Shown one piece after another: positions 1-7,640 of a stretch of 64,000 nucleotides of DNA; the first letter of the stretch is position 1; every line of letters begins with the position of its first letter. The DNA comes from Chryseobacterium bernardetii. Its GTDB lineage: Bacteria > Bacteroidota > Bacteroidia > Flavobacteriales > Weeksellaceae. The DNA is taken from contig NZ_CP033932.1 of NCBI RefSeq assembly GCF_003815975.1, forward strand, positions 2,268,501 through 2,332,500, in the 5' to 3' direction. The position numbers and the translations under genes were made by a program. The notes under the pieces were generated by a model. The model did no database searches, was not told the DNA's origin, and worked only from the letters and a program-made list of their open reading frames with translations.

Positions 1-3
1 GTT

Positions 4-37
4 TATATTTGCTACTAGTTAACAATTGGTAACTAGT
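4..37 (+). promoter_or_regulatory. Promoter -7 box and palindromic operator of the HxlR gene
   Basis: A perfect Bacteroidota -7 box (TATATTTG, fits TAnnTTTG) lies at 4-11. Directly downstream is an imperfect inverted repeat: arm ACTAGTTAAC at 14-23 and arm GGTAACTAGT at 28-37 match in 9 of 10 positions. The transcription start should fall inside this palindrome, so a bound dimer would block transcription. HxlR regulators often bind inverted repeats beside their own gene; self-repression is inferred. Confidence 0.55.
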
Positions 38-55
38 TACCCTGATGAAACTATT

Positions 56-433
56 ATGGCAAAAATTAAAGAAAACGGAACGGAAAGGGAAGCAACCTGC
101 ACCGAAGAATTATTTGCAATGCGTGACAGCCTGGATGTGTTGGGTGGAAAATGGAAGCTAATGATTCTACGATACCTTACGAACAGAACAGATCAGCAGA
201 TTCATTTTAAAAAGCTGGAACGCGGGATTGGTGGGATCTCAGCTAAAATGCTGAGTAAAGAACTGAAAGAATTGGAGACAAACCTTCTGATTACAAGAAC
301 GATTCAGGATACAAAACCTATTACAGTAACTTATGCGGTTACAGAATACGGAAAATCTGTATTTCCGGTAACAGAAACGCTGGTGAACTGGGGATTACTC
401 CACAGGGAGAAGATTAAAGCTTCAATGGGATAA
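56..433 (+). CDS. HxlR-family winged-helix transcriptional regulator
   Basis: A 125-residue one-domain regulator of the HxlR type, which usually senses reactive electrophiles or redox stress. The family core is visible: an N-terminal Cys (about residue 15), then LGGKWKLMILRYL, the helix region GISAKMLSKELKELE and the wing with TYAVTEYG. I start it at ATG 56 rather than the in-frame TTG at 26, because the TTG lies inside the palindromic operator and would be upstream of or at the transcription start. It stands alone; the next gene is on the other strand. Its targets cannot be read from the window beyond probable autoregulation. Confidence 0.85.
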   Translation: MAKIKENGTEREATCTEELFAMRDSLDVLGGKWKLMILRYLTNRTDQQIHFKKLERGIGGISAKMLSKELKELETNLLITRTIQDTKPITVTYAVTEYGKSVFPVTETLVNWGLLHREKIKASMG

Positions 434-454
434 TATATTGTAAAAGTAAAAATC

Positions 455-519
455 ATTTCCTACAGATCTGCAAATTTCCCAGATGAAAAATCTGCGTAAT
501 CTGAGTGATCTGTGGGAAT
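455..519. repeat. Intergenic inverted repeat, ATCTGTGGGA family, copy 1
   Basis: Left arm ATTTCCTACAGATC (455-468) pairs with right arm GATCTGTGGGAAT (507-519) with one bulged base. The same core (AATCTGTGGGA / ATCTGTGGGAA) recurs at 9297-9358 and 62350-62373, always outside genes. It is probably a dispersed non-coding repeat; it could also act as a terminator between HxlR and the convergent gene. Confidence 0.45.
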
Positions 520-640
520 TTTATTTCGTGGAATATGCTGATGCCAAAAGAAGGTTTCAGCTTTGCACACCAACGGATTTTCAGTAATCATCCACAAATA
601 TTTCCATGAATACACAAGTAGATCCTAGTGTTCTGGCATT

Positions 641-1006
641 TTATTGTAGTAAAACAGCAAGGATCGCTAATATTGCAGGCAATGCCTGGACAAAAAATAT
701 CTTCTTAGTAGAAGAAATAGCCCCGTAAATACCAGCCACAGCTACACATCCTAAAAAGAATAAAGCTACATTATCCTGCCATTGTGGATCTTTAATAAGA
801 AAAGACCAGATGAGTCCGGCAGACAGAAAGCCATTGTATAGCCCCTGATTGGCGGCCAATCCTTTTGTAGGTTTGAACATCTCTGCAGGCAGAGCAGCTT
901 TGAAGACTTCTTTCCCTTTGGTTTCCCATGCAAACATTTCCATCCAAAGAATATAAAGATGTTCCAATGCAACAATGGCGATAAGAATTTTGGCAACGAC
1001 TTCCAT
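641..1006 (-). CDS. DUF1304 small integral membrane protein
   Basis: A 121-residue membrane protein with about four hydrophobic helices (residues 4-22, 50-70, 78-98 and 103-120). The sequence (EHLYILWMEMFAW near the N-terminus, LAANQGLYNGFL in the middle) is that of the DUF1304 family, whose biochemical role is unknown. It is transcribed leftward and divergently from the Crp/Fnr-type gene at 1074, sharing a 67-bp intergenic region, so the two may be coregulated. Confidence 0.85.
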   Translation of the reverse strand: MEVVAKILIAIVALEHLYILWMEMFAWETKGKEVFKAALPAEMFKPTKGLAANQGLYNGFLSAGLIWSFLIKDPQWQDNVALFFLGCVAVAGIYGAISSTKKIFFVQALPAILAILAVLLQ

Positions 1007-1073
1007 AATTTAATGTTTTTGAGATTGTAAAACTAAAAAAATAAAGTTAAGTTTGAGTATTCAATTCTAAAAG

Positions 1074-1646
1074 ATGGATAATTTCAAGGTACATTTAAAT
1101 AAATTCATTACGGTAACGGATGAAGAATATATTTCAATTTTTTCATTCTTTGAAGTACTGAAAGTGAAGAAGAAGCAAAGCCTGATGCTTGAAGGTGAGG
1201 TTTGCAGACATATGTACTTTGTAGTGGAAGGCTGCCTGAGAAAGTATTTTATAAATGAAAAAGGAGTGGAACATACCACTCAGTTCGCCATTGAGAACTG
1301 GTGGATTACGGATACATTTGCCTATGAGAGACAGTTGAAAACAGATTTCAATATTCAGTCTGTGGAAAAGTCTACCATCATTGTTATTGATTTTAAAAGC
1401 CAGGAATTATTATTGGAAAAACATCCTGTGATGGAAAAATATTTCAGGATTATTTATCAGAGAGCCTATGCGGCTTCCGAAAGAAAACTTCGTTATCTGA
1501 CTGAATATTCACGGGAAGAGCTGTATGTTCATTTCAGTACATTATATCCTTGGTTTATACAGAGAATTCCCCAATATCTTATTGCTTCATTTCTTGGTTT
1601 TACCCCGGAATATTTGAGCGAAATCAAAGCAAAATTACGTTCTTAA
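1074..1646 (+). CDS. Crp/Fnr-family transcriptional regulator
   Basis: A 190-residue protein with an N-terminal cyclic-nucleotide-binding-like beta roll (about residues 10-115; note KKKQSLMLEGEVCRHMYFVVEGCLR) and a short C-terminal helix-turn-helix ending in YLIASFLGFTPEYLSEIKAKL. This compact form is very common in Bacteroidota, where many members probably do not bind cAMP. It precedes the DoxX and AhpD-like genes by 63 bp in the same direction and is divergent to the DUF1304 gene. Control of the downstream pair is likely but inferred. Confidence 0.88.
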   Translation: MDNFKVHLNKFITVTDEEYISIFSFFEVLKVKKKQSLMLEGEVCRHMYFVVEGCLRKYFINEKGVEHTTQFAIENWWITDTFAYERQLKTDFNIQSVEKSTIIVIDFKSQELLLEKHPVMEKYFRIIYQRAYAASERKLRYLTEYSREELYVHFSTLYPWFIQRIPQYLIASFLGFTPEYLSEIKAKLRS

Positions 1647-1709
1647 ACCAGTTTAAGTTTTTTACGGAACAGATATCGGAAATTTGTCATGTAATTAAAA
1701 GCGAATGCA

Positions 1710-2141
1710 ATGACAGATACACAATATCAATTTCCACAGTTATTTTTAAGACTTGCTCTTGCTGTAACAATGCTTTCTGCAGTTGCCGACCGATTCGGGT
1801 GGTGGAGCCCAGAGAATTCTTCATGGGGAAATATGAAAAGCTTTGAAGAATATACCAGATCATTAACTTCTGTTTTTCCTGAAGCTTTGAGTGCTTTTTC
1901 AGCGTATGCAGCCACATTTTTAGAAATTGTATTTCCACTCATGCTGATTGCAGGCTTTAAGACAAGAATTTCAGCCTATGGAAGCAGTGTTTTATTATTG
2001 ATTTTTGCAGTATCAATGACAATTGCATCAGGTCCTAAGGCTCCCCTTAATTATTCAGTTTGGGTGGCAAGTGCTGGAGCCCTTCTATTGGCTGTTCAGC
2101 AACGATATTCTTTTAGTATAGATCAATTAACCAAAAAATAA
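1710..2141 (+). CDS. DoxX family membrane protein
   Basis: A 143-residue membrane protein with four hydrophobic segments. The family features are an N-terminal helix (FLRLALAVTMLSAVADRFGWW), a conserved periplasmic region and a central FLEIVFPLMLIAGFKTRISAYGS block. DoxX/DoxD-like proteins are tied to quinone or thiol redox chemistry, though most members are unassigned. The stop is followed after five bases by the AhpD-like gene, so the two form an operon behind the Crp/Fnr regulator. This pairing suggests a shared role in detoxifying peroxides or electrophiles (inference). Confidence 0.82.
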   Translation: MTDTQYQFPQLFLRLALAVTMLSAVADRFGWWSPENSSWGNMKSFEEYTRSLTSVFPEALSAFSAYAATFLEIVFPLMLIAGFKTRISAYGSSVLLLIFAVSMTIASGPKAPLNYSVWVASAGALLLAVQQRYSFSIDQLTKK

Positions 2142-2146
2142 ATATA

Positions 2147-2590
2147 ATGAGTGCAAGATTTAACATGGCTACTACGGACGCCGCTGCTTACAAGGCAATG
2201 CTGGGGTTGGAAGGATATTTACAGAATACTTCTTTAACCCACATTCAAAAGGAATTAATTAAAATAAGGGCTTCCCAGATCAATAAATGTGCTTTCTGTC
2301 TTGATATGCATACTAAAGATGCCCTTAAATATGGAGAAACAGCTCAAAGGATTTTTATTCTGGATGGATGGACAGAAGCTAAGGATTTTTTTACAGAAGA
2401 AGAACAGGTACTTTTGGCGATGACTGAAGAGATCACTTTAATCAGCCAAAAAGGGCTAACTGATGAAACATATCAAAAAGCTAAAACATTCTTTGATGAG
2501 GCTCAGATTTCCCAGATCATTATGGCAATTATTACCATTAACGCATGGAACAGAATTGCAATCAGTACACATATGCCGATAGATAAGTAA
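2147..2590 (+). CDS. Carboxymuconolactone decarboxylase / AhpD-like protein
   Basis: A 147-residue all-helical protein of the carboxymuconolactone decarboxylase superfamily. The AhpD-type redox motif is intact: KCAFCLDMH, that is CxxC followed by His three residues later, near residues 50-58. Proteins with this motif reduce peroxides or act as thiol-disulfide reductases. It is the last gene of the DoxX operon (5-bp gap) and is followed by a strong terminator hairpin at 2621-2662. The natural substrate cannot be told from sequence. Confidence 0.88.
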   Translation: MSARFNMATTDAAAYKAMLGLEGYLQNTSLTHIQKELIKIRASQINKCAFCLDMHTKDALKYGETAQRIFILDGWTEAKDFFTEEEQVLLAMTEEITLISQKGLTDETYQKAKTFFDEAQISQIIMAIITINAWNRIAISTHMPIDK

Positions 2591-2620
2591 GGAAGAAAGA
2601 GAAATCAATTCTGTTTAGCA

Positions 2621-2662
2621 ATTATAAAAGAGCTTTTCAATACTGAAGAGCTCTTTTATAAT
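2621..2662 (+). terminator. Hairpin terminator after the AhpD-like gene
   Basis: A perfect 14-bp inverted repeat: ATTATAAAAGAGCT at 2621-2634 and its exact complement at 2649-2662. Both arms are rich in A/T at the outside, so it could work in both directions between the rightward AhpD-like gene and the leftward aldo/keto reductase. Confidence 0.75.
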
Positions 2663-2793
2663 TATGAATAGCAAAGTAAAAGTTCCGTGGGTATTAATTC
2701 TAAAATAAAATCTTAATGGTTAGTGATTAAGTTTGGGTACGGAAAAAGCTTCATCACTTTATTATTCAGAATCATAATAATTAAAAAAAAATA

Positions 2794-3777
2794 TTAAATA
2801 TCGCTTAAAGCAGTGTTGATGAAAGATAGCTCTTCCTGAGAAAGATTGATGTTCATTGCTTTTGCATTATCAATCGCCTGCTCTGCGTTTCTGGCTCCTG
2901 CCAATACTACTGTAATTGCCGGTTGTAGAGTAGTCCATCTTAATACCAATTGTGAAAGGCTGGCTCCTTTTTCCTGAGCAATAGGTTCAATTTTTTCTAA
3001 GAAGGCTTTTACTTTATTTAAATCAAACTGAGAGAAATAACCGTTTCTGTGGTCATTGTCTTTTAATTTATTATCCTTGAAATATTTGCCTGTTAAAAGA
3101 CCTCTTTCCATTGGGCTGTATACAATGAGTCCTGAATTGTTCTCCAAAGAATAGGGTACAAGATCGTTTTCAATAGTGCGGTTCAGCATACTGTAAGAAA
3201 CCTGGTTGCTGGCTAGTTTCAAAGTTCTGTTAGCTTCTTCCATTTGTTCAATACTATAATTGCTTACTCCTGCAGCACGAATTTTTCCCTGTTGGATTAA
3301 TAATTCCATAGCCTCCATTGTTTCACAGATAGCTGTAGTGTTGTCTGGCCAGTGAAGCTGTAAAAGGTCAATGTAGTCTGTATCCAGTCTTTGTAAGCTT
3401 TCTTCAACCTCTTTGATAATGTTTTCTTTAGAAGCAAATTTATAAACAGGAATTACTTTACCATCATCTTCAGCATCGAAGAAAAATTCTCCTTTTCCAT
3501 TATTGCTTCCATCCCATACCAAACCGAATTTCGTTAATAATTGGATTTTTGAACGGTCTTTTCCTTTAATGGCTTCACCAATCATTTCTTCACTTAATCC
3601 GAAACCGTAGAAAGGTGCAGTATCAATAGAAGTTACTCCGTGATCCAGTGAGGCGTGAATAGAATTAATAGAATCCTGTTTTTCATTACCGCCCCACATA
3701 TTTCCACCGATAGCAAAAGCTCCATGTGTAATCGTTGACAGCTCCAGCTCCGTATTCCCTAATTTTCTATATTCCAT
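2794..3777 (-). CDS. Aldo/keto reductase
   Basis: A 327-residue NAD(P)H-dependent oxidoreductase with the (beta/alpha)8 aldo/keto reductase fold. Visible family signatures: SIDTAPFYGFGLSEE (catalytic Asp and Tyr), LLTKFG (catalytic Lys) and LLQLHWPD (His); the C-terminal cofactor region reads ITVVLAGARNAEQ. It resembles the potassium-channel-beta/Tas-like subgroup that reduces aldehydes and ketones. It is a single gene, with 200 bp of intergenic DNA on each side. The physiological substrate is unknown. Confidence 0.9.
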   Translation of the reverse strand: MEYRKLGNTELELSTITHGAFAIGGNMWGGNEKQDSINSIHASLDHGVTSIDTAPFYGFGLSEEMIGEAIKGKDRSKIQLLTKFGLVWDGSNNGKGEFFFDAEDDGKVIPVYKFASKENIIKEVEESLQRLDTDYIDLLQLHWPDNTTAICETMEAMELLIQQGKIRAAGVSNYSIEQMEEANRTLKLASNQVSYSMLNRTIENDLVPYSLENNSGLIVYSPMERGLLTGKYFKDNKLKDNDHRNGYFSQFDLNKVKAFLEKIEPIAQEKGASLSQLVLRWTTLQPAITVVLAGARNAEQAIDNAKAMNINLSQEELSFINTALSDI

Positions 3778-3995
3778 TTTTCTTCTTTTTAAAATTTGTT
3801 ATTGTGTATTTAATCTTGAAAGTCATAAAAGTATTGTAGTACACTTGGTAAACCACCCATCAAAAAATCTCTTATTTTTACCACATCTGATGAAAAAGCA
3901 GGGATTTTCAAATTCAGGTGTTCTTCTCAAAAGCCTTTATCATAACTTCTGTTTACTTAAGTGCATAAGACCTTTTGTGACTTTGTGGTAAAAAC

Positions 3996-4751
3996 TTATC
4001 TGTTATTTAATTCTTTTAAAATTGCTTCTCCTACACTCTTGGCAGATTGTGGATTCTGTCCAGTAATCACTCTTTGATCTGTTACCACGTGATTCTGCCA
4101 AAGTCCTGATTTTTCAAATTTTGCCCCTCTTTCTTTCAATTTATTTTCCAATAAAAAAGGAACAACATCTGTTAATTTTACGGCAGATTCCTCTTCGTTG
4201 GTAAAAGCATTGATTTTCTTCCCATCTACAAGATATTTTCCGTTATCCAGCCTGATATTAACCAAACCTGCTGGGCCATGGCATACTCCTGCTACAATTC
4301 CTCCGTTTCCATAAATTTTGGAAGCAATATCTGCCAGCTGTTTATTGTCAGCAAAGTCCCACATAGCCCCGTGGCCACCTGCATAAAAGATTGTTGAGTA
4401 CTCTTTTGGATTTACCTGTGATGGAGTTAAAGAATTGTCAATCTTGTTCTTATATTCTGTGTTTTCCCAGAACTCTTTGTTTACAGGATCCTTTAGATCG
4501 AACCCGTCTACCGGTGGAGTTCCGCCTTTCGGGCTTACAAAGTCAATTTCATATCCTGCCTTGTGAAGGACTTCCCATGGATGGGAAACTTCTCCCAAAT
4601 AATATCCTGTATCTTCTCCGGTACTGCCTTTTTTGTTATGGCTGGTTACAACGAATAATATTTTCTTTTTCATACCTGTTGATTTTTGGTGTTGAGCCTG
4701 AATATATCCTATCGTGAAAATGCTCAGAAATAAAAGCGTTAGTTTTTTCAT
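3996..4751 (-). CDS. Exported DJ-1/PfpI (Hsp31-like) family protein
   Basis: A 251-residue class I glutamine-amidotransferase-fold protein. After a signal-peptide-like N-terminus (MKKLTLLFLSIFTIGYIQAQ) come the Hsp31-type features: a conserved acidic turn (YYLGEVSHPWE), FYAGGHGAMWDF and the nucleophile elbow GVCHGPAGL with the catalytic Cys. Relatives are methylglyoxal-converting glyoxalase III/deglycase-like proteins or chaperones. A leader peptide is unusual for this mostly cytoplasmic family. It is the third gene of the operon started by mdaB, two bases after the monooxygenase gene, which points to electrophile stress. Confidence 0.85.
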   Translation of the reverse strand: MKKLTLLFLSIFTIGYIQAQHQKSTGMKKKILFVVTSHNKKGSTGEDTGYYLGEVSHPWEVLHKAGYEIDFVSPKGGTPPVDGFDLKDPVNKEFWENTEYKNKIDNSLTPSQVNPKEYSTIFYAGGHGAMWDFADNKQLADIASKIYGNGGIVAGVCHGPAGLVNIRLDNGKYLVDGKKINAFTNEEESAVKLTDVVPFLLENKLKERGAKFEKSGLWQNHVVTDQRVITGQNPQSAKSVGEAILKELNNR

Positions 4752-4753
4752 TG

Positions 4754-5041
4754 TTAAATAAGATTGGTGGTATAAATCTGTGGTGTTTCCTGAAGCTTTT
4801 CATCAATTATAGCTCCGAAAGCTTTAATGTAAGGCTGCTCATTATGCTGTGCTAACCCTTTTTCGCTTTTCCAGATTTCGTAGAATACAAAATGGTTTGT
4901 GTCTTCAATTCCCTGGTGAAGATTATACAGTTCGCATGCTTCTTCTTTTCTTGTTTCTTTTACCATATTCCGAAGAACTTCCAATACTTCTGAGCGGTGC
5001 TCTTCTTTGGCTTTAATAACTGCGGTAAGGTGAATTTTCAT
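4754..5041 (-). CDS. Putative quinol monooxygenase (ABM domain)
   Basis: A 95-residue ferredoxin-like protein of the antibiotic-biosynthesis-monooxygenase (YgiN-like) family, normally a cofactor-independent dimer. Typical parts are KAKEEHRSEVLEVLRNMV and FVFYEIWKSEKGLAQHNE. Its ATG overlaps the mdaB stop codon by one base (TAATG), showing translational coupling. E. coli has the same pairing of mdaB with ygiN, where the proteins act on quinones. The pairing here supports the same role. Confidence 0.87.
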   Translation of the reverse strand: MKIHLTAVIKAKEEHRSEVLEVLRNMVKETRKEEACELYNLHQGIEDTNHFVFYEIWKSEKGLAQHNEQPYIKAFGAIIDEKLQETPQIYTTNLI

Positions 5042-5655
5042 TATACAAATTCCGGTTTTAATTCTTTTTCAAATACATTTTTCACGTGTTCTCTGTAAAG
5101 CTTCATATCGCGCTCTATGTTGGCATTCTTTTCCACATCATGGAAGTGGAAACTTTCCATCTTTTCTAATGATACAAAAGCATTCATTCTGTGGAAGCCA
5201 AATAAAGGTCCTTCATCTACACTTTTCTCATCAAAGAATTCTCCTGGAAGCGTAAAAGCTGTAGTAGGAGCATTCCAGCTTGTTGTCAGCATATATTTTC
5301 TTCCGCCAAGCATTCCGCCCGTACCATAGTTGATCTCAGGGTTAGCAGCATTTCTGCCGTCACTCATGTAGATCCCTTTTGCATGGCCCGCTGTGAATAC
5401 TTCATCAATATATTTTTTTAATCCGTTCGGGAGCTGGAACCACCAGATTGGGGTGTGGTAAATGATATAATCTGCCCAAACAAATTTTTCAACTTCTTCA
5501 TGCTTGTCATAATTTTCACTTACATTGGTGATTTTTACTTCCACATTATCAAATTCTTTAAGAACGGCTAATGTATTTTCTGCGATTGTCTGATTATATT
5601 TTCCTCCGGAATGCCCGAAGTTTTGTCCTCCGTTGATGATGAGTACTTTTTTCAT
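5041..5655 (-). CDS. mdaB: NADPH:quinone reductase (MdaB-like flavodoxin-fold protein)
   Basis: A 204-residue flavodoxin-fold NAD(P)H dehydrogenase. The FAD/FMN-binding start (VLIINGGQNFGHSGGKYNQT) and the active-site block YHTPIWWFQLPNGLKKYID are those of MdaB (modulator of drug activity B), which reduces quinones by two electrons and avoids semiquinone formation. It heads the leftward operon mdaB - quinol monooxygenase - DJ-1-like. Its upstream region carries the palindrome TATTATAATA at 5737-5746, which is also found before the LysR gene at 6741. LysR control is therefore likely but inferred. Confidence 0.88.
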   Translation of the reverse strand: MKKVLIINGGQNFGHSGGKYNQTIAENTLAVLKEFDNVEVKITNVSENYDKHEEVEKFVWADYIIYHTPIWWFQLPNGLKKYIDEVFTAGHAKGIYMSDGRNAANPEINYGTGGMLGGRKYMLTTSWNAPTTAFTLPGEFFDEKSVDEGPLFGFHRMNAFVSLEKMESFHFHDVEKNANIERDMKLYREHVKNVFEKELKPEFV

Positions 5656-5734
5656 TTTTTTATGATTGTTTAAATTTTACTCTGCAAAGTTACTGTGGAA
5701 GGTTGTATAATGAAAATAATATAAATTATAGTAA

Positions 5735-5748
5735 TGTATTATAATATT
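5735..5748. promoter_or_regulatory. Candidate LysR-type operator upstream of mdaB
   Basis: The 14-mer TGTATTATAATATT here occurs again, letter for letter, at 6715-6728 in the promoter of the LysR gene. Its core TATTATAATA is a perfect palindrome. LysR proteins bind dyads in both their own and target promoters. The low GC content makes chance matches easier, so this stays moderate. Confidence 0.4.
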
Positions 5749-5820
5749 TATAGTTGAATTTATATGAATGATGAATAGTAAATTCTCACGGTTTGTCTAT
5801 CTTTAGTTTGTAATGATCCA

Positions 5821-5853
5821 CCATTCAATTGGGAAGCAAAATTGACGATTGAC
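5821..5853 (-). repeat. Dispersed GTCAAT..AATTTTGCT repeat, copy 1
   Basis: Read on the minus strand, this segment starts GTCAATCGTCAATTTTGCTT and shares 22 of 25 positions with the copy at 20118-20166 (minus strand here, plus strand there). A third relative is at 54630-54654. All are intergenic, which suggests a short dispersed repeat rather than a gene-specific signal. Confidence 0.45.
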
Positions 5854-5927
5854 TTTATTCTGTAGAAATTCACCTTTTCATGGTAAAATGTCATATCATC
5901 TCTTATTTCTAATTCTCTTACGTCTTG

Positions 5928-5935
5928 TAAATTTG
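5928..5935 (+). promoter_or_regulatory. -7 box of the metallophosphoesterase gene
   Basis: TAAATTTG fits the Bacteroidota -7 consensus TAnnTTTG exactly and lies 18 bp before the ATG at 5954. No clear TTG -33 element is visible at the right distance. Confidence 0.45.
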
Positions 5936-5953
5936 ATTACAAATTGACAGAGA

Positions 5954-6700
5954 ATGATACAGATAGCGGTTTTCAGTGATATACACGGAAATCTTCCGGC
6001 CTTGGAAGTAGTGTTGAAGGATATTGAGCAGAGAGGAATTCATCAGAAATTCTGTCTCGGAGATCTTGTGGATTTTGCCCCTTGGGGAAATGAAGTGATA
6101 GAAAGGATAAAGACTTTGAATATTCCTTGTCTGATGGGGAACCATGATGAAAGAATTGCTTTTGATCTGCCGGTATTTCCTTTATCCAGGCATTCTGAAG
6201 AAGAAACGGAAGCAAGATCTGTTGCCATTGAGCATTCAAAGAAATATATTAAAGGTAGCAACAAGAAGTTTCTTTCTGAACTACCTTTTTATTTGAAATT
6301 AGACTATAAAACAGGGAACAAGCATTGGAAGATCCAGTTAGTACATTCCACTCCGGAAAGCAATGATACTTATTTATTTGAATCAGAAAATGATGAGGTT
6401 TTCATGAATATGCTGGAAAATTCCCAATCAGATATAATCGTTATGGGACACACTCATTTATCATTTACAAAACAGTTTGATAAGGATAAATGGGCTGTTA
6501 ATTGTGGTTCTGTAGGCCGTTCCAAAGAAGAAAACAGATTGGCATCTTATCTGGTACTTACTTTAGATGATAAAAATATCATTCCCGAAATTATACAGTT
6601 AAGCTATCCGCTTGAAGAAACTGCCCGCCAGATCGAAGAAAGTGGGATTCCGGATTATTATGCATCCTTTTTAAGAAATGATTATGTATCAATATTATAA
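5954..6700 (+). CDS. Metallophosphoesterase family protein
   Basis: A 248-residue calcineurin-like phosphoesterase. The full set of metal-binding motifs is present: FSDIHGN (DxH), GDLVDFAPWG (GDxxD), GNHDE near residue 60 and GHTHLSF near residue 168. It belongs with the YfcE/ApaH-like enzymes that cleave phosphodiester or diadenosine substrates using two metal ions; the substrate is not determined. The protein has no leader peptide, so it acts in the cytoplasm. It lies between mdaB (divergent) and a LysR gene 40 bp downstream in the same direction. Confidence 0.88.
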   Translation: MIQIAVFSDIHGNLPALEVVLKDIEQRGIHQKFCLGDLVDFAPWGNEVIERIKTLNIPCLMGNHDERIAFDLPVFPLSRHSEEETEARSVAIEHSKKYIKGSNKKFLSELPFYLKLDYKTGNKHWKIQLVHSTPESNDTYLFESENDEVFMNMLENSQSDIIVMGHTHLSFTKQFDKDKWAVNCGSVGRSKEENRLASYLVLTLDDKNIIPEIIQLSYPLEETARQIEESGIPDYYASFLRNDYVSIL

Positions 6701-6714
6701 TTATTTATTAATTT

Positions 6715-6728
6715 TGTATTATAATATT
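6715..6728. promoter_or_regulatory. Candidate autoregulatory operator of the LysR gene
   Basis: TGTATTATAATATT, identical to the 14-mer at 5735-5748 before mdaB, ends 12 bp before the LysR start codon. The palindromic core TATTATAATA fits a LysR half-site dyad. A related AATATTATAA is at 6691-6700, partly over the end of the upstream gene. Confidence 0.4.
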
Positions 6729-6740
6729 AATAAATAGGTC

Positions 6741-7640
6741 ATGGTTAATTTAGAATGGTATCGTACTTTTAAGGCGATCTATAAAACCGGGACATTGACA
6801 GGCGCAGCTGATGCCTTATTCATTTCGCAACCCGGAGTAAGCTTACATTTAAGCTCATTGGAAGCATATGTCGGATATAAACTGTTTGACAGAACCGGTA
6901 GGAAAATGATTCCTACAGAAAGAGGAAAAGTATTATTTAATGCAGTTGCTGAACCTCTTACCAGGCTTGAGGATGTAGAGAAAAATTTTCAAAAATCAAC
7001 CGAAAAACATACCCCAACCATCAGTGTGGGAATGTGTTTTGAAACTTTTCAGACCACATTGGAGCAATATGTCTCATCATTGCCATTCAATCTGATTATC
7101 AGCTTTGGCGAGTATCCTGAAATGCTGGATCAGCTGGATAAAGGGATACTGGATCTTATCATCACGCCCAAAAAAGGATCTTCACCCAACATAGAACATG
7201 AAGCTTTTTCTTCAGAGCAGATTATTCTGGTTGGAGGAAAAGATGTAGATACAGATGCTTTCAAAAAGGTTTTAAAAACAAAGGATGCAGAACAGATCGA
7301 AGCGTGGCTGAAGAATGAAAAATGGTACGGAACCACCGGAGATATGGAACATCTTTTCCAATATTGGACTTTAAATTTTGGCCACAAACCGAATTTCCGC
7401 CCCAATTATATTGTTCCCAACTTAAACTCAATTATCCGTTGCCTGAAAGGAGGAACCGGACTAGCTGTTGTTCCGGATTTCTTATGTAAGAATGAGATAG
7501 GAAGTGGTGAAATTAAACTCATCTGGGAAGGAAAGAAAAAGTTAGAGAATACTTTATATTTCGGTTGTAGAAAAAAAACCAACTATCAAACGGAAATAGA
7601 CCACATTAAAGGATTATTCCGTAAGATGATGGGTAAGTAA
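6741..7640 (+). CDS. LysR-family transcriptional regulator
   Basis: A 299-residue LysR regulator. The N-terminal winged helix-turn-helix is clear (residues 1-60: GTLTGAADALFISQPGVSLH, then LEAYVGYKLFDRTGRKM), followed by a periplasmic-binding-protein-like effector domain from about residue 90. Its likely targets are its own promoter and the mdaB operon, because both carry the same 14-bp palindromic motif. Its last 27 bases overlap the end of the convergent acetyltransferase gene. The effector is unknown; a quinone or electrophile would fit the neighbours. Confidence 0.9.
   Translation: MVNLEWYRTFKAIYKTGTLTGAADALFISQPGVSLHLSSLEAYVGYKLFDRTGRKMIPTERGKVLFNAVAEPLTRLEDVEKNFQKSTEKHTPTISVGMCFETFQTTLEQYVSSLPFNLIISFGEYPEMLDQLDKGILDLIITPKKGSSPNIEHEAFSSEQIILVGGKDVDTDAFKKVLKTKDAEQIEAWLKNEKWYGTTGDMEHLFQYWTLNFGHKPNFRPNYIVPNLNSIIRCLKGGTGLAVVPDFLCKNEIGSGEIKLIWEGKKKLENTLYFGCRKKTNYQTEIDHIKGLFRKMMGK

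Noticed and set aside
26..55. Longer HxlR start at TTG 26
   Set aside because: It lies within the palindromic operator at the predicted transcription start; ATG 56 gives the normal family N-terminus.
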